Shown here piece after piece: positions 50,534 to 57,881 of a stretch of 64,000 bases of DNA (positions are counted from its first letter, which is position 1; each line of letters starts with the position of its first letter). Both the position numbers and the translations under genes were made by a program. This stretch comes from Actinomycetes bacterium (GTDB lineage: Bacteria; Actinomycetota; Acidimicrobiia; Acidimicrobiales; RAAP-2). The stretch covers positions 19,781 to 83,780 of the forward strand of contig JAJZBK010000008.1 in NCBI GenBank assembly GCA_021798955.1, read 5' to 3'. Below the pieces are notes generated by a model. That model was given only the letters and a program-made list of their open reading frames with translations, searched no databases and had not been told where the DNA came from.

Positions 50534-52315
50534 TCAGAACCGGGTGAAGGAGCCCTGGTAGATGTCGTTGATGTTCCAGTGGCCGGGCGTCGGGACCGGC
50601 TCGTTCACCATCGGGACGTCGATCAGGGCAGGCCGCCGGGCGGCGACGGCCTTGGCGAGGGCCGGGGCGAGCTCGGAGGCCGAGGAGATCGAGTACCCCT
50701 CTGCACCGCACGCCCGGGCATAGAGGGCGAAGTCGGGCGAGTAGCTGCTGCCGTCGCTGGTCTCGAACACGGTGCCGTAGCTGTTTCCGTAGTTCGAGTG
50801 CATGAGGTCGGCGATGGTCCCATGGGCACGGTTGTTCATAACGACCCAGATGACAGGTGCCCCCTGCTCGACCGCGGTCGGGACTGCCGGAAGCTGGGCG
50901 CTCATGCCACCATCGCCGATCAGCGCCACTACGGTCCGGTCCGGCCAGGCGATCTGCACCCCGAGGGCGGCCGCCGGTCCGAAGCCCATCGTCGAGGCAC
51001 CCCCAGGGGTGATGAAGCGACCTTCGGGAGGAAGCTTGTAGCACTGGGCGACACCGTTCTTGTTCCAACCCACGTCGGTCACCAAGACCGTGTCAGAAGG
51101 CAGGGTGTCGAGGAGGTCGACCAAGATCCGCTCGGGACGCAGGGGGAACTGATCGCTCTGGCCGCGGGTCCGGGTCCCCTCGAAGAGCGCCCTCCGGGCG
51201 GAGGCGATGGAGGCACGTAGCTCGGGACGGTCGACGCCTTGTGGACAGGCAGCATGGACGGCGGTGAGGACGGGACCGAGCGCCGCTTCCACGTCGGCGA
51301 CGATCCCCAGGTGGACCGGGTAGTTGCGTCCCAGTTCGGCAGGGTCGATGTCGACCTGGATGAGCTTGGTGGGGGGCATCCGCCACGTGTACTCGTCCAT
51401 CCACGAGCTGGAGTCCGTCTCGGCGAAGCGGGTCCCGAGGGCCAGGACCACGTCGGCGCGGCGTGCGTAGTCGTTCACCATCTCGAGCCCCCAGAACCCC
51501 GTCATCCCCATGACCAGTGGGTGGGCGTCGTCGACCAGTCCCTTGCCCATCAACGAGTGGGCGACGGGGATGTCGAGGTGCTCCGCCAGCGACACCAGTG
51601 CGTCACAGCCGGCTGCCGTCCGCACCCCACCGCCGACGTAGAGGAGTGGTCGTTCGGCCGACACCAACAGATCGGCCACCGCCTCGGCCGCGTCGGCTGA
51701 GATGCCCGGCTCGAAGGACGTCTCCGGCAACGGCGGAGCCGGTGGGACGTGGCCGGGGAGGGGCCGAGAGAAGAGGTCCATCGGCACGTTCACCAGCACG
51801 GCGCCGGGCCGGCCGCTGGTCGCCGTCCAGAACGCCCGTTCGACCAGGCGCGGAAGGTCCTCGACCCGTTCGACGTCCCAGGCTCGCTTCACGAAGGGTC
51901 GGTAGATGTCGGCCTGGGAGGCGTCGTCGTGGAGGTTCGTCTCTTGGTGGGGGTGACGGCCGTGGAAGTAGCTGGGCACGTCACCGGCGATCACCACCAG
52001 CGGGACGGAGTCCAGCGCCGCGGTGAAGACGCCGGTGGCGGCGTTCACCATCCCCGGCCCTACGTGGGTCAGGAGCACACCGGGCTTGCTCGATGCGCGG
52101 GCGTAGCCGTCGGCGGCGTGAGCGGCCGCCTGCTCGTGGCGGTTGACGACGAAGGTGATCGGGCTCCGGCTGAGAGCGTCCAGGACGGCGATGTTGGTGT
52201 GCCCACACAGGCCGAAGACGTACTCGACCCCGTAGGACTCGAGCTGGGCGACCAGCGCTTCCGCACCGGTCAACCCCTTCGCCCCCACGTGCCCGTCGGA
52301 TGTCGAGCCCTTCAT
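50534..52315 (-). CDS. Thiamine-pyrophosphate enzyme, acetolactate synthase/decarboxylase-like
   Basis: A 593-residue three-domain TPP enzyme. The catalytic Glu is in 'VVNRHEQAAAHAADGYAR' near residue 60. The C-terminal TPP site is 'ALIGDGGMSAQLPAVPTAVEQ' followed by 'VWVVMNNRAHGTIADL' (G-D-G...N-N) near 470-505. The glycine-rich 'FGLCGHTNIAVLDAL' replaces the usual G-x-P/G start loop. Full length for the family. Nothing defines substrate: carboligase, 2-oxoacid decarboxylase or sulfoacetaldehyde-type activities all share this fold. ATG has AAGGAG 8 nt upstream. Confidence 0.85.
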   Translation of the reverse strand: MKGSTSDGHVGAKGLTGAEALVAQLESYGVEYVFGLCGHTNIAVLDALSRSPITFVVNRHEQAAAHAADGYARASSKPGVLLTHVGPGMVNAATGVFTAALDSVPLVVIAGDVPSYFHGRHPHQETNLHDDASQADIYRPFVKRAWDVERVEDLPRLVERAFWTATSGRPGAVLVNVPMDLFSRPLPGHVPPAPPLPETSFEPGISADAAEAVADLLVSAERPLLYVGGGVRTAAGCDALVSLAEHLDIPVAHSLMGKGLVDDAHPLVMGMTGFWGLEMVNDYARRADVVLALGTRFAETDSSSWMDEYTWRMPPTKLIQVDIDPAELGRNYPVHLGIVADVEAALGPVLTAVHAACPQGVDRPELRASIASARRALFEGTRTRGQSDQFPLRPERILVDLLDTLPSDTVLVTDVGWNKNGVAQCYKLPPEGRFITPGGASTMGFGPAAALGVQIAWPDRTVVALIGDGGMSAQLPAVPTAVEQGAPVIWVVMNNRAHGTIADLMHSNYGNSYGTVFETSDGSSYSPDFALYARACGAEGYSISSASELAPALAKAVAARRPALIDVPMVNEPVPTPGHWNINDIYQGSFTRF

Positions 52316-53298
52316 GCCGATGCTCCTTCTTCCTCGTCCAACGAGATCCACGACTTGCCGGCGACGACACGGGCGGAGCGGAACGCCTCTTGGCCCTCGT
52401 CCAAGGTGAAGCGACCGCGCACGATGCGCCCGAGCCCGTCCGGTGGGTGCGTCGTCGTCGAGGCGAAGTCACCCGGGTGGTCGTAGATCATCGAACCCCG
52501 GATGGTGAGGCGACCGCGCACGATCGCCGACGGCACGATCTTCGCCGGGTCGGTTGCCAACCCAAGCAGCGTCACTGCTCCGCCCGGTGCGGCACTGGCC
52601 ACGGCCAGCTCGGTGCCCGGTACCGTCCCCGACGTCTCGAACACCTGCTCGAAACGGCGCTCCCCGTCCTCTCCGAGCGGTCGGCCACCGAGCTCGAGGG
52701 CGATCGCGGCACGGTCGGCCGCTGGCTCGACGAACCACGTCTCGAGACCGAGCGCCACCAGGTGGAGGACGAGGAGCAGGCCGGTCGATCCGGTGCCGAC
52801 GACGAGCGCTCGCTGCCCCGACCGAGCCCCGGCCCGGCGTGCCGCGGCGACACCGACCGTGAAGGGCTCCAGGCACACGAGCTCCTCAGTGGCCAGCCCC
52901 TCGGGCGCCGGCCAGGCGAAGGGTGCCGGTACGGCGACCTGCTCGGCCAGAAGGCCCGGCACGTTGATACCGACGATCTTGCGGTTCTCGCACCCGGAGG
53001 TGAGCCCCGCTCGGCAGCTCGCACAGGTGAAGCAGCAGTAGTTGGGCTCGATCACCACCCGTTCGCCCACCCTGGCACCGCTCACCTCACTGCCCACCGC
53101 CACGATCTCGCCGACGCCTTCGTGCCCGAGCACCCATGGGGTCTCTGGTATCTCGCGGTGCCCGTCGAAGACGCTCAGGTCACTGCCGCAGATGCCGACT
53201 CCCGTCATACGGACGAGCACCTCCGAGGGGGCGGCCGTCGGGGCGGGCCGGTCGACGACCTCCACCCGGCCCGGCTCGACGAGCGCTAGCGCGCGCAC
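52312..53298 (-). CDS. Zinc-dependent medium-chain alcohol dehydrogenase
   Basis: A 328-residue MDR enzyme. Catalytic zinc motifs 'GVGICGSDLSVFDG' and 'VLGHEGVGEIVAVGSEV', and structural zinc cysteines in 'CCFTCASCRAGLTSGCEN' near 88-105. The nucleotide loop 'ALVVGTGSTGLLLVLHL' lies near 165. GTG start. The stop overlaps the TPP enzyme ATG. It is slightly shorter than the usual 340-350. Probably oxidises a secondary alcohol or polyol. Confidence 0.85.
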   Translation of the reverse strand: MRALALVEPGRVEVVDRPAPTAAPSEVLVRMTGVGICGSDLSVFDGHREIPETPWVLGHEGVGEIVAVGSEVSGARVGERVVIEPNYCCFTCASCRAGLTSGCENRKIVGINVPGLLAEQVAVPAPFAWPAPEGLATEELVCLEPFTVGVAAARRAGARSGQRALVVGTGSTGLLLVLHLVALGLETWFVEPAADRAAIALELGGRPLGEDGERRFEQVFETSGTVPGTELAVASAAPGGAVTLLGLATDPAKIVPSAIVRGRLTIRGSMIYDHPGDFASTTTHPPDGLGRIVRGRFTLDEGQEAFRSARVVAGKSWISLDEEEGASA

Positions 53299-53341
53299 CG
53301 TCGGCCCCCGGTCGGCCCGAGAACACCCGGACGTCCCGCCG

Positions 53342-54802
53342 TCACGTGTCGCTCCACAGCGAGACGTCGCGCAACAGGAGCGTTCGCACGGTTGTGTAGT
53401 CCTCGATCATCCACCGCGGTGACTCCCGCCCGATACCGGAGTCCTTCACACCACCGAAGGCGACGTGGTCGAGCCGGTAGTTGGACGATCCGTTGACCAC
53501 GAGGCCTCCTACTTCGAGCTCGCGCCACGCCCGGAACACCCGTCGGAGGTCGTTGGTGAACAGACCGGCCTGGAGCCCGTAGCGGCTCTCGTTGCACGTG
53601 GTGAGAACGGCATCAAAGTCGTCGTAGGGAAGTACCGCGACCAGGGCTCCGAAGACCTCTTCGACGACCACCCTGGCATCGGGCTCTGGACCGGCGACCA
53701 CGGTCGGTTCGACGGTCGCTCCGTGCCGCACCCCTCCCACCGGAACCTGGGCACCACCGCGGCGAGCCTCTTCCACCCAGCTGACGACCCGCTCGGCTGC
53801 GGCGACGTCGACCATCGAGCCCACGTCGGTGGCCTCGTCGAGCGGGTCGCCGACACGCAGCGTCCCTACGGCGTCGACCAGGCGCTCGACGAAGTCGGCG
53901 AAGACCGACCGGTGCGCGTAGATCCGCTGCACCGAAATGCAGCTCTGGCCGGAGTTGGAGAAGCCGGTTCGCGCGCAGTTGGCGGCAGCGAGGTCGAGGT
54001 CGGCGTCCTCGCACACGATGGTGGCAGCGTTCCCTCCGAGCTCGAGGACGAGCCGCTTCGGTCCGGCGGCGCGGGCAACGGCAGCCCCGGCTCCGGCGCT
54101 CCCGGTGAAGCTCACCGCGCCGACGACCGGGGAGGAGACGAGCGCCGAGCCGACGTCGGCTCCGCCGTGGAGGACCTGGACGGCCTCGGCGGGCATCCCT
54201 GCGTCGAGCAGGAGCTCGACGACGGCGGTGGAGGCGGCTGGTGCCTGCGGCGGCGGCTTCACGATGGTGGTGTTGCCGGCGGCGAACGAGGCACCGAGCT
54301 TGTGAGCCAACAGGTTCGCTGGTGCGTTGAACGGGGTGATGGCCACCACCACGCCGACCGGGGCGCGGTAGGTGAGGGCGGTCGTGCCCCGACCCCGCTC
54401 CCAGCCCTCGGCCCCGAGGACTTCCCCACCCATCTGGCGCGCTTCGAGCGCGCAGATGGCGAAGGTGTCGGCCACCCGGACGATCTCGCCACGAGAGTCC
54501 TTCATCGGCTTGCCGAGCTCGAGCGCGAGCAACCGAGCGAGGTCTTCTCGCCGCTCGTCGGCGAGCGCGGAGGCCCGCTCGAGGACGTCGGCCCGGCGAG
54601 CCGGGGTGAGGGAGCGGACGACCCGTGCCCCGCCGGAGGCGTAGGCGAGCGCTTCTTCGACCATGGCGGCATCCCCGACGAGTGCCCGCGACACCACGGT
54701 GCCGGTGAACGGTCCCTGCCGCTCGGCCCACGAGCCGTCGTCGACCCAACGGCCAGCGACCAGCGACCGAGCAGCGACGGGTGTCGTGCCGTGCTCCGTC
54801 AT
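53342..54802 (-). CDS. NAD(P)-dependent aldehyde dehydrogenase
   Basis: A 486-residue aldehyde dehydrogenase: 'PVGVVVAITPFNAPANLLAHK' near 140, 'VSFTGSAGAGAAVARAAG' near 225, 'LVLELGGNAATIV' with the general-base Glu near 250 and 'FSNSGQSCISVQRIYAH' with the nucleophilic Cys near 285. 'DHVAFGGVKDSGIGRESPRW' ends the catalytic domain. First gene of the leftward unit. ATG with GGGGAGG 8 nt upstream. Confidence 0.9.
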   Translation of the reverse strand: MTEHGTTPVAARSLVAGRWVDDGSWAERQGPFTGTVVSRALVGDAAMVEEALAYASGGARVVRSLTPARRADVLERASALADERREDLARLLALELGKPMKDSRGEIVRVADTFAICALEARQMGGEVLGAEGWERGRGTTALTYRAPVGVVVAITPFNAPANLLAHKLGASFAAGNTTIVKPPPQAPAASTAVVELLLDAGMPAEAVQVLHGGADVGSALVSSPVVGAVSFTGSAGAGAAVARAAGPKRLVLELGGNAATIVCEDADLDLAAANCARTGFSNSGQSCISVQRIYAHRSVFADFVERLVDAVGTLRVGDPLDEATDVGSMVDVAAAERVVSWVEEARRGGAQVPVGGVRHGATVEPTVVAGPEPDARVVVEEVFGALVAVLPYDDFDAVLTTCNESRYGLQAGLFTNDLRRVFRAWRELEVGGLVVNGSSNYRLDHVAFGGVKDSGIGRESPRWMIEDYTTVRTLLLRDVSLWSDT

Positions 54803-54837
54803 GTCGGTCCTCCCCTGGGTCTTGCGGTCCATCTAGT

Positions 54838-54882
54838 GGAACCTCTGGTCTATCTGTCGGAACACTGGTACCGTAGACCACC
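54838..54882. promoter_or_regulatory. Divergent promoter/operator between aldehyde dehydrogenase and IclR genes
   Basis: Two GGAAC-N3/4-GGT elements (54838-54850 and 54859-54870) are spaced 21 bp apart, i.e. on one DNA face. GGTCTA (54847-54852) and TAGACC (54874-54879) form an inverted repeat. TACCGT at 54869-54874, 8 nt before the IclR GTG, is a leaderless -10. TAGATG on the minus strand near 54836-54831 may be the -10 for the dehydrogenase operon. IclR binding here would control both directions. Confidence 0.5.
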
Positions 54883-55767
54883 GTGAGCGAAAACACAACC
54901 GAGCGTCGTCGTGAGCCCGGCGGCACGCCACCACGTGGCGCGGCAACAGGGCGGTCCGGCTCCGTGCCGTCGCCGGACGGCGACACGGTGCGCAGTGTTC
55001 GGCGCGCCCTCGACATCCTCTTCCTGCTGACCGACGAGCTGCCCGTGCTCACGCTGACCGACTGTGCCCGTGCGGTCGGGCTCCCCAAGACGACGACGCT
55101 GCGCCTGCTCCAGACCCTGGAGCGCACCGGGGTGCTGTGGAGCGACAACGGCCGGTACGTCCCCGGGCCCGCGTTGCTGCGGTGGTCGCGCATCGCCTCG
55201 GACGCCTGGCTCCTCCCACCCGGTGTCCAACAGGTCCTCGACCTCGCCGCGCAGGAGACCGGCGAGACGGTGAACGTCTACGTGCGCAAGGGCCTGCAGC
55301 GGGTCTGTATCGCCCATGCCCAGGGACCCAACAGCCTGCGCCACGTGGTCCGCGTAGGGGACGAGCTCCCGCTGTGGGCCGGCGCCTCGGCGAAGATCTT
55401 CCTGGCCGAAGCCTCTGACGAGCTCCTCGACGACGTCGCCGCCTGCTCGCCCCACGGCCCGGCGCACCGGGCCACGCTGGATGCCTGGGTGGCCGAAGTG
55501 CGCCGAGATGGGTGGGCGGTGAGCCACGCCGAGCGCGAGGACCTGATCTCCGCCATCGCCATGCGTATCGATCCCGCCGCCGTCGGCGGCGTGGTGACCG
55601 CTCTGTCCATCTCGGGACCCTCGACTCGCTTCACCGAGGCCAAGCTGCCCGACCTGCTGGCCACACTGCGCCGGACCGCGGCGCGCGTCGCTCGCTACAA
55701 CGCCGGTCAGCTCACACCCGAACCGCTCGGTATCACCAGGCTCATCTCCGGGGAAGGAGCGACATGA
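54883..55767 (+). CDS. IclR family transcriptional regulator
   Basis: A 294-residue regulator. A disordered 40-residue start precedes the wing-HTH ('ALDILFLLTDELPVLTLTDCAR' and 'LPKTTTLRLLQTLERTGVL') and the effector domain ('ETVNVYVRKGLQRVCIAHAQG', 'LPLWAGASAKIFLAEAS', 'GVVTALSISGPSTRFTEAKL'). Stop overlaps the CoA-transferase ATG (ATGA), so it is co-translated with the enzymes it likely controls. The effector is presumably the pathway substrate or its CoA ester. Confidence 0.85.
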   Translation: MSENTTERRREPGGTPPRGAATGRSGSVPSPDGDTVRSVRRALDILFLLTDELPVLTLTDCARAVGLPKTTTLRLLQTLERTGVLWSDNGRYVPGPALLRWSRIASDAWLLPPGVQQVLDLAAQETGETVNVYVRKGLQRVCIAHAQGPNSLRHVVRVGDELPLWAGASAKIFLAEASDELLDDVAACSPHGPAHRATLDAWVAEVRRDGWAVSHAEREDLISAIAMRIDPAAVGGVVTALSISGPSTRFTEAKLPDLLATLRRTAARVARYNAGQLTPEPLGITRLISGEGAT

Positions 55768-56975
55768 CCATTCGCCTGCTCGGCGGGATCCGGGTCCTCG
55801 ACATGACCAACGTCCTGGCCGGACCGTACTGTGGCTACCAGTTGGTGCTGCTGGGGGCCGACGTGGTGAAGATCGAGGTGCCGGGCTCGGGCGACCTCGC
55901 CCGGCAGCTCGGCGCGGACCCCGAGCTCAACGCCCAGGGGCTGGGGGCCTCCTTCCTCGCCCAGAACGCCGGCAAACGCTCGGTCGAGATCGACCTGAAG
56001 AACCCCTCCGGCAAAGAGCGCTTTGCCGCGCTGGTGTCCGACGCCGACGTCCTCCTCGAGAACTTCCGACCCGGCGTCCTCGCCCGACTGGGCTTTTCGT
56101 GGGAACGTCTCCGAGAGCTCAATCCCCGGCTCGTCTACTGCGCCATCTCCGGGTTCGGTCAATCCGGGCCCATGGCCGACCGGCCGGCCTACGACCAGAT
56201 CATCCAGGGCTTGGCCGGGATGATGAGCGTGACCGGAAATGAGCCCGACCACCCGCTGCGCGCCGGCTTTCCCGTCTCCGACACCGTCGGCGGGCTGGCT
56301 GCGGCCATGGCGATCTGCGCCGCCCTCGTCGACCGTGGCCGTACCGGCAAGGGCCACATGCTCGACATCTCGATGCTCGAGACGTCGGCGTCGGTGATGG
56401 GATGGGCCGTCTCCAACTACCTCATCACGGGACAAGAGCCCGAGCCGATGGGGAACGACAACGCTACGGCCGCACCCTCGGGCGCCTTCCCGACGGCGAG
56501 CGGCCTGATCAACATCGCAGCCAACAAGCAGGAGCAGTTCGTCACCTTGTGCGGGCTCCTCGATCGCCAGGACCTCGTCGTCGACGAGCGCTTCGCCACA
56601 CGCGAAGCGCGCAAGGCCAACCGAGAGGCGCTCAACGAGGAGATCTCCAAGGGTCTACGTCGCCGTCCCGCCATCGAGTGGGAAGAGGTGCTCTCGTATG
56701 CCGGCGTCCCCGCCGCCCGAGTCCTCACCGTGCCCGAGATGGTCGAGCTCGACCAGCTCCAAGCGCGCCGGTTCTTCACCGACCTGCCGTTCCCCGGGCC
56801 CGCCGGAACGGGACGGACCTTGCGCCTGAGCGGGAACGGCGTCGTCGTCGACGGTGAGCCCTGCGCACCCGAGGCTCCGCCTCCCACGCTCGGCGAGCAC
56901 ACCGACGAGGTGTTCGCCGAGGTTCCCTCCTTGGCCACGACGGAACGGCTCGACCAGGCAGGAGCACTCGAATGA
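55764..56975 (+). CDS. Family III CoA-transferase (CaiB/BaiF)
   Basis: A 403-residue interlocked-dimer CoA-transferase. 'GGIRVLDMTNVLAGPYCGYQL' at 7-27, 'GADVVKIEVPGSGDLAR' with the CoA-contacting acidic stretch, 'LKNPSGKERFAALVSDADVLLENFRPG' near 85-110, and 'ISGFGQSGPMADRPAYDQIIQGLAGM' with the catalytic Asp region ('AYD') near 140-155. 'GGLAAAMAICAALVDRGRTGKG' follows. RBS GGAAGGAGCGAC. Transfers CoA between carboxylates, here probably to make the substrate of the lyase-like partner coupled downstream. Confidence 0.9.
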   Translation: MTIRLLGGIRVLDMTNVLAGPYCGYQLVLLGADVVKIEVPGSGDLARQLGADPELNAQGLGASFLAQNAGKRSVEIDLKNPSGKERFAALVSDADVLLENFRPGVLARLGFSWERLRELNPRLVYCAISGFGQSGPMADRPAYDQIIQGLAGMMSVTGNEPDHPLRAGFPVSDTVGGLAAAMAICAALVDRGRTGKGHMLDISMLETSASVMGWAVSNYLITGQEPEPMGNDNATAAPSGAFPTASGLINIAANKQEQFVTLCGLLDRQDLVVDERFATREARKANREALNEEISKGLRRRPAIEWEEVLSYAGVPAARVLTVPEMVELDQLQARRFFTDLPFPGPAGTGRTLRLSGNGVVVDGEPCAPEAPPPTLGEHTDEVFAEVPSLATTERLDQAGALE

Positions 56976-57805
56976 GCGACAACGAGCCCGTGAGCGAGCA
57001 CGAAAAGATGGCCCGCTGGTGGTCGACAGCCATCTCCGACATCAGCCCTGGCGTCATCCGGTTGCGCGGCCACGACATCGTGGAGCTCATCCACGGATGG
57101 GACCTCGTCTCGGTCATCTGGCTCATGTTGCGTGGAACGACACCGAGCCCCGAGGAGGCAGCGCTGTTGCAGGCAGCCATGGTGGCCTCCGTCGACCACG
57201 GCCCCCAGGCGCCGTCCATCGCCGCAGCCCGGATGGCCGTTACGTGTGGCGTGGGCCTGAACAACGCCATCGCCACCGGCGTGAACGTGCTCGGAGACGT
57301 CCACGGCGGTGCCGGCCAACAGTGCCTCGAGCTCTACCTGGAGATCGCCGACGATGAAGCAGGCTCAAACGACGGCCTCGACGCCGCAGTGGCCCGTGTC
57401 GTGGACCGTTGGCGATCGCGTCAGCACTATCTGCCGGGCTTCGGCCACCGCTTCCACCCGGTCGACCCGCGAGCGGCCCCCCTGCTCCAGCTGGTGGACC
57501 GCGCCGCCGAGCAGGGAGCCGTCTCCGGCCGCTTCGCCCGGATCGCCCGGGCGGTCGAGGCCTACCTGTCGCTCGGTCGTCCGAGGCCCGTCCCCCTCAA
57601 CATCGACGGGGCGACAGCGGCGATCTACGGCGAGCTCGGGTTCACCCCGCAGTTGGCCCGCGGCCTCTTCTGCCTGTCACGGAGCGTAGGCATCCTCGCC
57701 CACGCCGCCGAAGAGCAGGGGAGCGGGGCCCGTATCAAGGGGCCCATGCCTCCCTCCGTCCTCCCTGCCTACACGGGCCCACCACCCGACCACGCCACTT
57801 CATGA
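56972..57805 (+). CDS. Short citrate synthase family protein, citryl-CoA lyase-like
   Basis: A 277-residue protein of the citrate synthase fold, far shorter than citrate synthase (about 370-430) but like stand-alone citryl-CoA lyases. The three catalytic residues of citrate synthase can be matched: H111 in 'GDVHGGAGQQCLELY', H159 in 'LPGFGHRFHPVDPRAAPLL' and D212 in 'PLNIDGATAAIYGELGF'. It should cleave or form a carbon-carbon bond next to a CoA thioester. Coupled (ATGA) to the CoA-transferase, which suggests activation of a hydroxy-polycarboxylate followed by cleavage to acyl-CoA and an oxo-acid. Confidence 0.8.
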   Translation: MSDNEPVSEHEKMARWWSTAISDISPGVIRLRGHDIVELIHGWDLVSVIWLMLRGTTPSPEEAALLQAAMVASVDHGPQAPSIAAARMAVTCGVGLNNAIATGVNVLGDVHGGAGQQCLELYLEIADDEAGSNDGLDAAVARVVDRWRSRQHYLPGFGHRFHPVDPRAAPLLQLVDRAAEQGAVSGRFARIARAVEAYLSLGRPRPVPLNIDGATAAIYGELGFTPQLARGLFCLSRSVGILAHAAEEQGSGARIKGPMPPSVLPAYTGPPPDHATS

Positions 57806-57810
57806 CCGTC

Positions 57811-57828
57811 GTCGGCGCCCGCGCCGAC
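57811..57828. terminator. GC hairpin between convergent lyase and aroKB genes
   Basis: GTCGGCGC-CC-GCGCCGAC, a perfect 8-bp-arm inverted repeat, begins 5 bp after the lyase stop and lies 53 bp beyond the end of aroKB. No T tract. Position and strength suggest a shared terminator. Confidence 0.5.
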
Positions 57829-57881
57829 TGCTTCGCCTCCCGACCCGCCGCCGGACCTGAGCCGACCGTTCCCCTTCGAGC

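Noticed and set aside
50534..52315. Naming the TPP enzyme as acetolactate synthase, oxalyl-CoA decarboxylase or sulfoacetaldehyde acetyltransferase
   Set aside because: Fold motifs are shared by all of these, and no substrate-specific residue could be recognised.
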